DNA of 28,804 nt from positions 1 to 28,804 of the forward strand of contig CACYDL010000188.1 in NCBI GenBank assembly GCA_902773195.1, written 5' to 3'. Below are positions 15,246 to 23,486 of the stretch, piece after piece. A program made the position numbers and the translations under genes. Position 1 is the stretch's first letter, and each line of letters begins with the position of its first letter. This stretch comes from an uncultured Lachnospiraceae bacterium. GTDB lineage: Bacteria; Bacillota_A; Clostridia; Lachnospirales; Lachnospiraceae. The notes under the pieces were generated by a model that worked only from the letters and a program-made list of their open reading frames with translations, was not told the origin of the DNA and searched no databases.

Positions 15246-17266
15246 GAACGGCCTCCTTTCCGCTGCGCTTCCGGGACGGCTCTTTCCTGGCCAGCTCTTT
15301 CCCGGACAGCTTTTTCCGGGCCAGCTTTTTCCCGGACGGCTCTTTCCGGGGCCGCGTCTTCCGGAGCCGCCGTCGCCCGGGCCGCCTCCTCCGGGGCGGA
15401 CGAGGCGCCGTGAGCCGGGCTTTCTCCGCTCTGGAGCTCACAGATCCTCCGGTAGATCCCGCCGAGGGCCATCAGCTCACTGTGGGTTCCTTCCTCCGCG
15501 ATGCGTCCTCCGTCCAGGACGATGATGTGATCCGCCCTCATGACCGTCGCGATTCGGTGGGCGATCAGGAGGACGGTGGAACCCTTTGTCTCCTCCCGGA
15601 GGGCTTCGCGGATCCTGGCGTCCGTCTCGGCGTCAACGGCCGAGAGCGAGTCATCGAAGATCATGACGGGAGTTCTGCGGATCAGCATCTGCGCGATGGC
15701 GGTCCGCTGCTTCTGTCCCCCGGACAGGGTGACGCCCCGCTCGCCCACGAAGGTCTCGTACCCCTGGGGGAAGCGGCCGACGGTCTCCTCGAGACCGGCG
15801 ATGCGGACGGCGCGCCGCAGATCCTCTTCTCCGGAGTCCGGCGCCGCGATCCGGATGTTGTCCCTCAGCGTTCTCGAGAAGAGATAGGGCTCCTGCATGA
15901 CCAGGCCGATCTCGCTGCGCAGGTATCCCGGGTCGATCCGGGAGAGGCTGATCCCGCCGATGGTGATGTCTCCTCCCGAGACCGGGTCCAGCGGATAGAG
16001 CTTCAGCAGCAGCGCCGCCAGGGTGGATTTTCCCGAGCCCGTCGGACCGATGATGCCCAGGGTCGTACCCGCGGGGACGGTGAAGGACACCCTGTGGAGG
16101 ACTTCCGGGGCGTTTCCCTCGGAAGGGTAGCCGAAGGATACGTCGGAAAAGACGATGTCCCGGTCCATCGGGGGCTTCAGCGCGTCTTCGGGCGTGATTT
16201 CCCGCTCGGCGTTCATGATGCTGCGAAGCCTGTCCACCGAGATGCCCGCCTTGCTCATCTCCGAGATGACCCGTCCCATGGCCCTTACAGGCCAGGTGAT
16301 CATCGCGTTGTAGGAGACGAAGGCGATGTAATCGCCGGCGGTGATGATTCCGCTGACGCAGAAACGGGCGCCGAGTACCATGACGAGGAGAAGCTGGAGC
16401 CCCGTGATCAGGTCGCCGGCGGACCAGAAGACGGAGAGAATCCGGATGAGGCGCACCCAGAGACCTGCGTAATAGCGGTTCTGATTCTCAAAGCGCTCCC
16501 GCTCCCAGGTCTCTCTCCCGAAGGCGCGGACCACGCGCACACCGGTGAGGTTTTCCTGGGCGATGGCGGAGAGGCGCCCCTCCTCGACGTCCGCCTTCAG
16601 GAAAGCGTCCCCGATCTTTGTGTGGAAGACCAGGGAATAGCCGACGACCACCGGAATGAACAGCGAAGCCCAGAAGGTCATCCGGGCGTTGATGCCGGCC
16701 ATGAACGTCACGGCCATGACGATGAGGACCACCATCCGGACGAGGGAGGTCATCTGCTCCGACAGGAAATTCTTGATGATTTCAACGTCGGACGTGCAGC
16801 GCTGTATGATGTCCCCGGTGCTGTTCGCGCTGTGCCAGGAGACCGGCAGATGCTGGATCTGTCCGTAGAGCAGGTCGCGCATCCTTTTCACGAGGGACTC
16901 CGCGCCTCTCGCGTTGAACACGCGGAAGAGATAGCGGAAGACGGCGGCCAGAAGGGCCACGAGGACGACCGCGGCGGCGCAGGGGAGGACGTTTCCCTTC
17001 AGGGCGGCCATTCCGCCGGCTCTCTCAAGGAGAGAGGCAAGAGGCGCCGGAAGACGCGCCGGCACATGGCCGATCACGCTGTCGACCGTGAAGGAGATGA
17101 TCTTCGGATTCAGCATGTCGAGAAGAGACACCAGAAAAGCGAACAGCATGCTGATCAGGAAGTCGCGGAGACTTCCTTTCAGGAAATAGCTGACGAGAGC
17201 CGGCCCGCTCCGAAAGCGGAGCCCGGGGGCTTCCTCCCTCTTTTTTCCGGATTTTCTGCTGCTCAT
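15242..17266 (-). CDS. ABC exporter half-transporter with degenerate ATP site and repeat tail
   Basis: This 674-residue exporter subunit has a membrane domain (about residues 25-330), Walker A GPTGSGKS (407-414), signature LSGGQKQR and Walker B MIFDDSLSAVD. The catalytic Glu is replaced by Asp539, the hallmark of the TM287-like subunit in heterodimeric ABC exporters. Together with the neighbour's LSSGE signature this gives one degenerate and one functional ATP site. About 50 C-terminal residues form a charged tail of pentapeptide repeats ([A/V/G]-[P/R]-E-x-A), unusual for this family. I chose ATG 17266 because a strong promoter ends 7 nt upstream. The frame extends to 17401 but would run through that promoter. 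No Shine-Dalgarno is present, so the message appears leaderless. Confidence 0.9.
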   Translation of the reverse strand: MSSRKSGKKREEAPGLRFRSGPALVSYFLKGSLRDFLISMLFAFLVSLLDMLNPKIISFTVDSVIGHVPARLPAPLASLLERAGGMAALKGNVLPCAAAVVLVALLAAVFRYLFRVFNARGAESLVKRMRDLLYGQIQHLPVSWHSANSTGDIIQRCTSDVEIIKNFLSEQMTSLVRMVVLIVMAVTFMAGINARMTFWASLFIPVVVGYSLVFHTKIGDAFLKADVEEGRLSAIAQENLTGVRVVRAFGRETWERERFENQNRYYAGLWVRLIRILSVFWSAGDLITGLQLLLVMVLGARFCVSGIITAGDYIAFVSYNAMITWPVRAMGRVISEMSKAGISVDRLRSIMNAEREITPEDALKPPMDRDIVFSDVSFGYPSEGNAPEVLHRVSFTVPAGTTLGIIGPTGSGKSTLAALLLKLYPLDPVSGGDITIGGISLSRIDPGYLRSEIGLVMQEPYLFSRTLRDNIRIAAPDSGEEDLRRAVRIAGLEETVGRFPQGYETFVGERGVTLSGGQKQRTAIAQMLIRRTPVMIFDDSLSAVDAETDARIREALREETKGSTVLLIAHRIATVMRADHIIVLDGGRIAEEGTHSELMALGGIYRRICELQSGESPAHGASSAPEEAARATAAPEDAAPERAVREKAGPEKAVRERAGQERAVPEAQRKGGRS
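15279..15398 (-). repeat. 15-bp in-frame repeats in ABC exporter tail
   Basis: Eight contiguous 15-bp units run from 15279 to 15398 on the plus coordinates (for example GCTCTTTCCCGGACA at 15294 and GCTTTTTCCCGGACG at 15324). Units towards 15398 are more degenerate. On the coding strand they encode pentapeptides such as VREKA, GPEKA, VRERA and GQERA. Confidence 0.85.
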
Positions 17267-17273
17267 AGGCTTC

Positions 17274-17302
17274 AGTATAAGTCGAAAAGACGGCCGGGTC
17301 AA
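17274..17302 (-). promoter_or_regulatory. Promoter of the ABC exporter/yigZ operon, predicted leaderless
   Basis: On the minus strand TTGACC (17302-17297), a 17-bp spacer and TATACT (17279-17274) predict a start at about 17267, one base before the ATG at 17266. There is no ribosome binding site. Confidence 0.75.
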
Positions 17303-17386
17303 AAGGATTGTGGGCTGAAACACCGGAAGTTGAGTTTTTAGGACATTCGGACGGAATGTGTGCTGGTTTTGAGAACGGACATCCCG

Positions 17387-17392
17387 TACAAT
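17387..17392 (+). promoter_or_regulatory. Possible -10 of FAD oxidoreductase/thuA operon
   Basis: TACAAT at 17387-17392 lies 45 bp before the FAD oxidoreductase ATG. The -35 positions (17363-17369) are poor, so this is tentative. Confidence 0.35.
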
Positions 17393-17437
17393 GAGAAACA
17401 AGGAAAGAAGACTTTGTTTTGAAAGAAGGAATTCGTC

Positions 17438-18898
17438 ATGTCAGAGTACCGGTCTCAGATTGTTGTCGTCGCGGCGGGACCCGCCGGGCTTGCCGCGGCC
17501 GTACAGGCAGCCGAGAAAGGCGCCGAGGTGGTTGTGTTTGAGAAACGCGCGATTCCCGGAGGGCTGGCCAACGCCGGCATGGGAATTCTCGCGGTGGGCT
17601 CCCACTATCAGAAGGAGCAGGGGGTCGATCTCACGCTGGAGAAGGCGCTCCGGATGATGATGGAGTATTCCCATTACAATATCGACGGCCGGCTGGTCCG
17701 CCGCTATTTCGGCCAGAGCGCCGACACGATCGAATGGCTGGAGGGCATGGGAGTCGAGTTTGAAGGCGCGTTCCGCTACTTCTCGAAATCCGAGCCGACG
17801 TGGCATATCGTCAAGACGGGAAGAAAGATCGGCCCCGCCGCCGCGAAGGTGATGAACCAGAAGCTCGCAGCCAGGGCGGAGGAGCTCGGCGTGAGAATCT
17901 ACTACGAGTGTGTCGGCAAGAAGATTCTGAAGGACGCCGAAGGCAGGATATCCGGCGTGCTGGCGACGGACAAGATCGGACGGAATTTCGTGGTCGACTG
18001 CACGGCCGTGATCGTGGCCTGCGGGGGAGCCTCGGGCAATCCCCGCATGATCTACGAGGAGACCGGCTTCCGGTACGGGGAGGATCTCTTCAACTTTTCC
18101 TCTCCGGCGATCACGGGGGACGGACTCAGGATGGCCTGGGAGGCGGGAGCCGCGAGGATGCCCGTCCGGATCGAGCAGGCGGCCCTGTGCGGCGGACTGG
18201 ACAATCTTCCCTCCTGTGTGCCCAACGTGATGATGCAGCCGAACCTGCTCGTCAATCTTCTGGGAAAGCGCGTGATGGACGAGGAGCAGATGGAGAACAC
18301 GACGTTCCTCGGAAACGCCGCGGCCCAGCAGCCGAAGCGGGTCCTCTACAGCATCGTCGACTCGTCGATCGCGTCATGGTACGCGGACAACGGGCTGGAT
18401 GAGAAGAGCTTCGTGCGCAACGATCCGGACGTCTCGGGATTCCCGGAGGCGGTAAAGAATGCCGTCGCGCGGGGGAACAGGAGCGTGTTCCGGGCCGATA
18501 CGCTGAAGGAGCTGGCGGAGATGACCGGCATCGATTACGCGGGACTCTCGGATACCGTCAGGCAGTACAATGAGTTCTGCGAGACCGGAGACGACGAATT
18601 TTTCAAGAGAAAGGACTACATGCGTCCGATTCTCAGGGCGCCGTTCTACGCGGCCACGATCTATCCGGGCGGCTACGGGACGGTGGGAGGCATCCGCATC
18701 AACGAGAACTGCGAGTGCCTGGACGAGGATTTCAGGACGATCCCGGGGCTGTACGCAGCCGGCGCGGACGCCTGCAATATCTACAATGACAGCTACATGT
18801 TCCTGCTGCCCGGCAATTCCATGGGCTTCGCCGTCAACACGGGAAGGATCGCGGGATTCGAGGCGGCGGAATACGTTCTCCGGACTTCGGAGGAATGA
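17438..18898 (+). CDS. FAD-dependent oxidoreductase, fumarate reductase flavoprotein-like (FAD_binding_2)
   Basis: The 486-residue protein has an N-terminal FAD-binding Rossmann motif (IVVVAAGPAGLAAA, residues 8-21), followed by an FEKRAIPGGLANAGMG substrate-domain entry. The C-terminal FAD-binding region contains GGIRINENCECLD, GLYAAGADACNIYND and GNSMGFAVNTGRIAG. The first glycine of the usual GxGxxG is Ala12. The fold is that of fumarate reductase/KstD-like flavoproteins. There is no signal peptide, heme motif or FMN-attachment domain, so it is a soluble enzyme probably oxidising or reducing a small organic substrate. AAGGA lies 8 nt before the ATG. A ThuA-like gene follows at 41 nt, which hints at a role in sugar oxidation, but this is inferred. 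Confidence 0.85.
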   Translation: MSEYRSQIVVVAAGPAGLAAAVQAAEKGAEVVVFEKRAIPGGLANAGMGILAVGSHYQKEQGVDLTLEKALRMMMEYSHYNIDGRLVRRYFGQSADTIEWLEGMGVEFEGAFRYFSKSEPTWHIVKTGRKIGPAAAKVMNQKLAARAEELGVRIYYECVGKKILKDAEGRISGVLATDKIGRNFVVDCTAVIVACGGASGNPRMIYEETGFRYGEDLFNFSSPAITGDGLRMAWEAGAARMPVRIEQAALCGGLDNLPSCVPNVMMQPNLLVNLLGKRVMDEEQMENTTFLGNAAAQQPKRVLYSIVDSSIASWYADNGLDEKSFVRNDPDVSGFPEAVKNAVARGNRSVFRADTLKELAEMTGIDYAGLSDTVRQYNEFCETGDDEFFKRKDYMRPILRAPFYAATIYPGGYGTVGGIRINENCECLDEDFRTIPGLYAAGADACNIYNDSYMFLLPGNSMGFAVNTGRIAGFEAAEYVLRTSEE

Positions 18899-18939
18899 AA
18901 CACTCCGCCTTGCGGCGGATCCTGAAAGGAGGAAGCAGC

Positions 18940-19767
18940 ATGAAAAAAATCAACGTCCTGATTCTGTCCGGAAAGCTGGCGACAGAGCACGACATGGCCA
19001 GGATGAACCAGAACCTGAGGACCATTCTCGAATCGACGGGAAGGTTTCATGTCCGGGTGACGGAGGAGTTCAACGGCGCCACCGAAAGAACCCTTCAGGG
19101 ATATGACATGATTCTTCTCAACTACGACGGCAAGGACGTCCCGACGGACCGCTATACGCGGCTCGAGCCGCAGGCGGAAAAGGTGTTCTTCGATTTTGTC
19201 AGAAACGGCGGAGGCCTGTATATTCATCACAGCTGCTGCTGGCTGGAGGACGGACTCCCGGAGGAATATTACAGGATGTGGGGCTATTACTTCACCATGC
19301 CCCAGAGCCGCAAGGTCCCGAAGGACGACTTCATCGTGAAGCTCTCCGGCAGCGAACCCATCACGGCCAATCTGGGACCGGAGCTGATGGTGCCGGGGGA
19401 CGACTTCTTCGCCGGAATCGTCAAAGCCGACGGCTGCGATCCGGAGGTGGTGGTCTCGGCGTTTGACGACATCGAGAACTACAGGGCTTCCTGGTGGCCG
19501 CCGAAGCACCATCCGGTGGAGATTCCGGGCGGAAAGCTGGAAAACATGCGCGGCGTGAACCGGGAGGCGCCCCTTGCCTGGAAGCACACCTACGGCAAAG
19601 GGAGAGTTTTCGGCTGCAGCATCGGGCACGATATCGACACCTACAGGCGTTTCGATTATCTCGCCATGTTCGTCCGCGCCTGCGAATGGTGCGGGGACGG
19701 CAATATCACGCTGAACAGGCCGGACCGCACCGGTGAAAACCGCTTCAGGCCCTGGCCTTACTATTAA
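18940..19767 (+). CDS. ThuA-like (trehalose-utilisation, class I amidotransferase-fold) protein
   Basis: This 275-residue protein has the ThuA pattern. An N-terminal strand (INVLILSGK) is followed by a long alpha/beta domain with YDMILLNYDG, FVRNGGGLYIHHSCCW, a central PAWWP-like segment (ASWWPPKHHP) and a closing YGKGRVFGCSIGHD. ThuA proteins act on sugars and 3-keto-glycosides; the exact reaction is uncertain for most members. Start 18940 is supported by AAGGAGG (18926-18932) at 7 nt. An in-frame ATG at 18895, overlapping the previous stop, has no such site. It is co-transcribed with the FAD oxidoreductase and closes with a strong terminator at 19795-19826, so the pair is a two-gene unit. 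Confidence 0.85.
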   Translation: MKKINVLILSGKLATEHDMARMNQNLRTILESTGRFHVRVTEEFNGATERTLQGYDMILLNYDGKDVPTDRYTRLEPQAEKVFFDFVRNGGGLYIHHSCCWLEDGLPEEYYRMWGYYFTMPQSRKVPKDDFIVKLSGSEPITANLGPELMVPGDDFFAGIVKADGCDPEVVVSAFDDIENYRASWWPPKHHPVEIPGGKLENMRGVNREAPLAWKHTYGKGRVFGCSIGHDIDTYRRFDYLAMFVRACEWCGDGNITLNRPDRTGENRFRPWPYY

Positions 19768-19794
19768 AACCCGGTCTGTTTCCGGACATAAGGA

Positions 19795-19826
19795 AAGCGG
19801 GACACGCAGATGTGTCCCGCTTTTTT
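19795..19826 (+). terminator. Rho-independent terminator after the thuA-like gene
   Basis: A perfect 11-bp stem (AAGCGGGACAC with GTGTCCCGCTT, loop GCAGAT at 19806-19811) is followed by a T tract to 19826. Confidence 0.95.
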
Positions 19827-19857
19827 CCGGACTTCTTCGGACGCCGCAAAGAATCGT

Positions 19858-19886
19858 TTGTGGCAGAGGTCAAAATAGAGTATAAT
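19858..19886 (+). promoter_or_regulatory. Promoter of the C39-type peptidase gene
   Basis: TTGTGG (19858-19863), a 17-bp spacer and a perfect TATAAT (19881-19886) predict a start near 19893. The leader to the ATG at 19966 is about 73 nt. Confidence 0.65.
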
Positions 19887-19965
19887 GACCGTATATCTGC
19901 GGAGACGGTTCCGGATGCCGGCTTTCCGGCTTCCGCGGCGGACATGGATCGGAGAGAGGAGACGG

Positions 19966-21156
19966 ATGGACCGGAGACGCGCTGCATTTCATAACGTCTG
20001 TTTTGTCCGGGGTCGGAGGGCGGCCTGCGCGGCGTTTCTCCGGGCAGCCGGGATCGCGCTGATTCTCGGACTTGCTCCGGCGCTTCTTTGCTGCCGCGCG
20101 CACGCGGGGGCGGCGGCCGCGGAGCCTCTGATGGAGGAGTATCTCATCGACGAGGACGGGAGGCCGGTCAGCGCCTCGGTCAGCAGGGGAGCCGCCGTCA
20201 CCAGGAGCGTCGTGGAGAATGAAATCCAGAAATGGAAAATCGCGGCCCTCAGCGAGGAGGACGCTCTCCGGAGGAAGCGGAACGAGATGCTTCTTAAGGA
20301 CTCCATGCTGGCCAGGTACCGTATTGATCACGGGGCGGATATCAGCGAGGATCTGGAGATCCACTATATCTGCGTCAACGAGATGGATTATATCGCCGCG
20401 GTGGACGGCGGCGACGTGCAGGTATATCTCGCCTGCATCACGAAAGAGGGAGAATATTTCGTATCGACGGAGAACCTCTACGATGAGGTCGTCCATACGG
20501 TCTCCCAGAACATTTCTGCGGAAAATCTGACCTCTTCCGAGGACTTCTGGAACAAAATCACTCTCATGGACAAGCCGGACGGCATCATCGACGGGAACTC
20601 TCTGAGGCCGATGGACGAAAACGGCGTCATGTGCGTCCCCTATTTCAATCAGGGCGCGGGATTCCTGGACAACGGCGAGTGGACGTTTACGGACTGGCCC
20701 TACGCCACCTTCAACGTAAACGGACATACCATGCACCAGGCCGGCTGCGGCTTTTTCTCCACGGCGATGGCCCTCTCCTACGTGAAGCAGGAGCTGATCG
20801 CCCCGGTGGATTTCAAGGAAAACGGCGAGTATATCGCGGACAACGGATCGGCCGTCACGGTGGGCGTACACTCCGCCGCCATGTACGGCGTACCGGCCTA
20901 CCTGACCGGCGACTGGAAGACGGTCCTTTCCGCGCTGATCAACGGGCACCCTGTGATGGCCCACGTCGGGCCCAGCGTATTCACCTCGGGAGGGCACTAC
21001 ATCCTGCTGGTGGGTGTGCTGGAGGACGGCCGCATCGCGGTCAATGATCCGGGACACGCCGCGAACACCTACTGGTACTGTCACGCCGTTTTCGGTCAGG
21101 ACGTCATTCAGGCGGCCGCGAAGGGCGGCAACCTGGCCTACACCGTCTTCGGATGA
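19966..21156 (+). CDS. Secreted C39-family (Peptidase_C39_2) cysteine peptidase-like protein
   Basis: The 396-residue protein starts with a basic region and a hydrophobic signal segment (about residues 25-45), with probable cleavage after AHA near residue 48. An unassigned region (about 50-210) follows. The C-terminal C39-like domain begins at VPYFNQG and has HQAGCGFFSTAMAL (Cys261), GGHYILLVGV (His344) and VNDPG (Asn360, Asp361), which form a plausible catalytic triad. It should act outside the membrane as a cysteine peptidase or amidase; the target is unknown. ATG 19966 has GAGAGGAG just upstream. An ATG at 19885 in the same frame overlaps the -10 promoter and is rejected. It is preceded by a terminator and its own promoter. 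Confidence 0.85.
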   Translation: MDRRRAAFHNVCFVRGRRAACAAFLRAAGIALILGLAPALLCCRAHAGAAAAEPLMEEYLIDEDGRPVSASVSRGAAVTRSVVENEIQKWKIAALSEEDALRRKRNEMLLKDSMLARYRIDHGADISEDLEIHYICVNEMDYIAAVDGGDVQVYLACITKEGEYFVSTENLYDEVVHTVSQNISAENLTSSEDFWNKITLMDKPDGIIDGNSLRPMDENGVMCVPYFNQGAGFLDNGEWTFTDWPYATFNVNGHTMHQAGCGFFSTAMALSYVKQELIAPVDFKENGEYIADNGSAVTVGVHSAAMYGVPAYLTGDWKTVLSALINGHPVMAHVGPSVFTSGGHYILLVGVLEDGRIAVNDPGHAANTYWYCHAVFGQDVIQAAAKGGNLAYTVFG

Positions 21157-21177
21157 CAGATACACAGCTGTTTCAGA

Positions 21178-21202
21178 TTCTATATACACTTTCTATATAC
21201 AC
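21178..21202. repeat. Direct repeat TTCTATATACAC upstream of the DUF624 operon
   Basis: Two perfect copies of TTCTATATACAC lie at 21178-21189 and 21191-21202, separated by one base, in an A/T-rich island. A TAGAAT (21207-21212) follows, and a 7-bp GGCCGGA/TCCGGCC stem (21220-21236) precedes the ribosome site. The set may be an operator and promoter for the transport operon. Confidence 0.55.
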
Positions 21203-21258
21203 AGAATAGAATACACAGAGGCCGGACCATCCGGCCGCTGCACAGGAGGACGACAGAC

Positions 21259-21960
21259 ATGGGCGGTCTTTTCAATCCGGACAACCGTTTGATGCGGGCC
21301 CTTTCCAGGCTTTTCGACCTGATGATCCTCAATCTGGTGACGCTTCTTCTCTGCCTGCCGGTCATCACGGCCGGCGCCTCCGTCACGGCCATGCACTCCG
21401 TTATGATCCAGATGTCGGAGGACAGGGAAGGGTATATCATCCGGACGTTTTTCGCGAAATTCAAGGAGAATTTCAAGCAGGCGACGATTGTCTGGGCCGT
21501 CATGCTCCTGATGCTGATCCTGATCTTCGTGGATTTCCGCGTCACGGGGGTGATGGAGGGATCCGGCGGCCAGGCCATGCGGGTGGTCCTGATCGTCCTC
21601 TCTCTCGTCTTTCTTCTGATCGGACAGTATATCTTCCCGCTGACCGCGAGGTATACCAATACGCTGACAGGCACGCTGGATACGGCGGTGCGCGTCTCGA
21701 TCGGCTTTTTCCCGAAAACCGTGGCGATGGTGGTGGTCAACGCGGCGGTCCTGTATCTGGGCTACCGGTATTTTTTCTACATACTGCCCCTGATCATTCT
21801 CTTCGGCCTCACGGGACCGGGGTATCTGTGTACACAGATCTATATGACGATTTTCCATAAGATCGAAAAGAACAGCGGGATGGTACCCGACGAGGAGGAT
21901 TCCGGCTTCGAAACGGGCGACGGCGGGGAGGATCCCGTCATCACGGACAGGGAGGAATAA
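21259..21960 (+). CDS. YesL/DUF624 family membrane protein
   Basis: This 233-residue protein has about five to six hydrophobic helices and the DUF624/YesL N-terminal pattern (LMRALSRLFDLMILNLVTLL, then CLPVITAGASVTAMHSVM). YesL-type proteins are common beside carbohydrate ABC transporters in Bacillota; their function is unknown. The C-terminus is an acidic cytosolic tail. AGGAGG lies 8 nt before the ATG. The stop is 3 bp from the next gene's GTG, and GGGAGG within its 3' end serves that gene, so it is tightly joined to the BMP-type ABC transporter. This proximity suggests a role in assembling or regulating it. Confidence 0.88.
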   Translation: MGGLFNPDNRLMRALSRLFDLMILNLVTLLLCLPVITAGASVTAMHSVMIQMSEDREGYIIRTFFAKFKENFKQATIVWAVMLLMLILIFVDFRVTGVMEGSGGQAMRVVLIVLSLVFLLIGQYIFPLTARYTNTLTGTLDTAVRVSIGFFPKTVAMVVVNAAVLYLGYRYFFYILPLIILFGLTGPGYLCTQIYMTIFHKIEKNSGMVPDEEDSGFETGDGGEDPVITDREE

Positions 21961-21963
21961 ATC

Positions 21964-23472
21964 GTGAGTGAGCTTCTTCGGATAAAAGGCATCAGCAAGC
22001 GTTTCGGTGATTTTTACGCGAACCGGGATATCGACCTGGAGATCGAGCAGGGCGAGATCCACACGCTGCTCGGGGAGAACGGAGCGGGAAAATCCACGCT
22101 GATGAATATCCTGATCGGACTCTATCAGCCGACGTCGGGCAGCATCTATCTCAGGGGAAAGGAAGTGCGCATCAATTCCCCGAGCCACGCGGTCGAGCTG
22201 GGGATCGGCATGGTTCATCAGCACTTCATGCTGGTGGACGCGATGACGGTATTCGAGAACATCATTCTCGGGGACCGGCGCTCCGCGGGCGTGTTTGTCG
22301 ACCGCGAGGCGAGAAAAAAGGAGATTCTCGAGCTGGCGGAGCGCTACGGCTTCGACGTGGACCTCGACAAGATGATCACCGAGATCTCGGTCGGCGAGCA
22401 GCAGAGGGTCGAGATCCTGAAGGCCCTGTACAGGGGGGCGGATCTCCTGATCCTGGACGAGCCCACGGCGGCGCTGACGGACATCGAGGTCGAGGGACTG
22501 TTTGACGTCATGCACAAGCTTGTCTCCGAGGGAAAGAGCATCATTTTCATCAGCCACAAGATGAGGGAGGTGCTCCATATCTCGGACAGGATCACGATCC
22601 TGCGGGCGGGGCGGAAGGTCGCCACCGTCGGAAAGGACGAGGTGGACGGGCATAAGCTGGCCGGCATGATGATCGGCAGGGAGCTGACCGACTCTGTCTA
22701 CAGCAAGGTGGTCTCCGACGGCAGAGTCATCGTGGAGCTGAACCACGTCTCCTATCACCGCGAGTCGAAGCACAACGGCCTTTCCGACGTCTCCCTCGCG
22801 ATCCGCTCCGGTGAGATCGTGGGAATCGCCGGCGTGGACGGCAACGGGCAGACGCAGCTGGCCCAGCTGGTCTCCGGAGTGATCGCCCCCGAGGAAGGGT
22901 CCGTGGATCTCAAGGGGACGTCCGTCCGGGAATTTGATCCCTATCTGTTTATCGCCGGCGGCACGGCCCACATTCCGGAGGACAGGAATCTCCAGGGGCT
23001 GATCGGAAATATGAGCATCGCGGACAACCTGGTGCTGAAGAGCACGGATTCTCCGAAATTCAGCAGGGGAAAGGGCCTGCTCCTGAAACGGGGAGAAATC
23101 GCCGCCTACGCGCAGAAGATGGTGGAAAAGTACGACATCCGGTGCCGGTCGATCGACCAGGAGGTCCGGTCCCTCTCGGTCGGAAACCAGCAGAAGGTCA
23201 TTCTCGCGAGGGAGCTGGAGTCGGAGCCCGACCTGCTGATCGCGGCCCATCCCACGAGAGGCCTGGACATCGGGGCGACGAGATTCGTCCGGGACCAGAT
23301 GATCGCGGCGAGGGACCGGGGGGTCGGCATTCTCCTCATCAGCGCGGATTTCGACGAGGTCCTGGAGCTTTCGGACAGGATTCTGGTCATTTTCGAGGGG
23401 CAGATCATGGGAGAGTATCCCGGAGATCAGCCGCCGATTGAGGAGATCAGTCTCGCGATGACCGGCAAATGA
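21964..23472 (+). CDS. BMP-type ABC transporter ATPase (two nucleotide-binding domains)
   Basis: The 502-residue protein contains two tandem ATPase domains, as in sugar/nucleoside (RbsA/NupO-like) importers. Domain 1 has GENGAGKST (Lys43), signature ISVGEQQ (141-147) and LLILDEPTAAL (Asp165, Glu166). Domain 2 has a divergent Walker A (GVDGNGQTQ), signature LSVGNQQKV and LLIAAHPTRGLD, which is normal for the degenerate second half of this family. It energises uptake through the two following permeases. It starts with GTG, served by GGGAGG in the end of the DUF624 gene. The BMP binding protein at the end of the operon makes nucleoside or nucleobase the likely cargo, but sugars are possible. Confidence 0.94.
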   Translation: MSELLRIKGISKRFGDFYANRDIDLEIEQGEIHTLLGENGAGKSTLMNILIGLYQPTSGSIYLRGKEVRINSPSHAVELGIGMVHQHFMLVDAMTVFENIILGDRRSAGVFVDREARKKEILELAERYGFDVDLDKMITEISVGEQQRVEILKALYRGADLLILDEPTAALTDIEVEGLFDVMHKLVSEGKSIIFISHKMREVLHISDRITILRAGRKVATVGKDEVDGHKLAGMMIGRELTDSVYSKVVSDGRVIVELNHVSYHRESKHNGLSDVSLAIRSGEIVGIAGVDGNGQTQLAQLVSGVIAPEEGSVDLKGTSVREFDPYLFIAGGTAHIPEDRNLQGLIGNMSIADNLVLKSTDSPKFSRGKGLLLKRGEIAAYAQKMVEKYDIRCRSIDQEVRSLSVGNQQKVILARELESEPDLLIAAHPTRGLDIGATRFVRDQMIAARDRGVGILLISADFDEVLELSDRILVIFEGQIMGEYPGDQPPIEEISLAMTGK

Positions 23473-23486
23473 GAAAGGAGAGCGGG

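Noticed and set aside
13374..17341. Two long plus-strand frames (679 and 643 codons) over the ABC exporter genes
   Set aside because: The minus-strand genes carry complete Walker, signature and H-loop motifs. The plus-strand frames are complementary-strand artefacts.
17267..17401. N-terminal extension of the first ABC exporter gene to an ATG at 17401
   Set aside because: It would cross the TTGACC-17-TATACT promoter and add 45 residues not typical of the family.
19885..19965. Start of the C39-type protein at 19885
   Set aside because: The ATG overlaps the -10 TATAAT. The ATG at 19966 has a good ribosome site and is followed by a normal signal peptide.
21193..23250. 685-codon minus-strand frame over the DUF624 and ATPase genes
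   Set aside because: Shadow of clearly recognised plus-strand genes; composition is typical of antisense translation.
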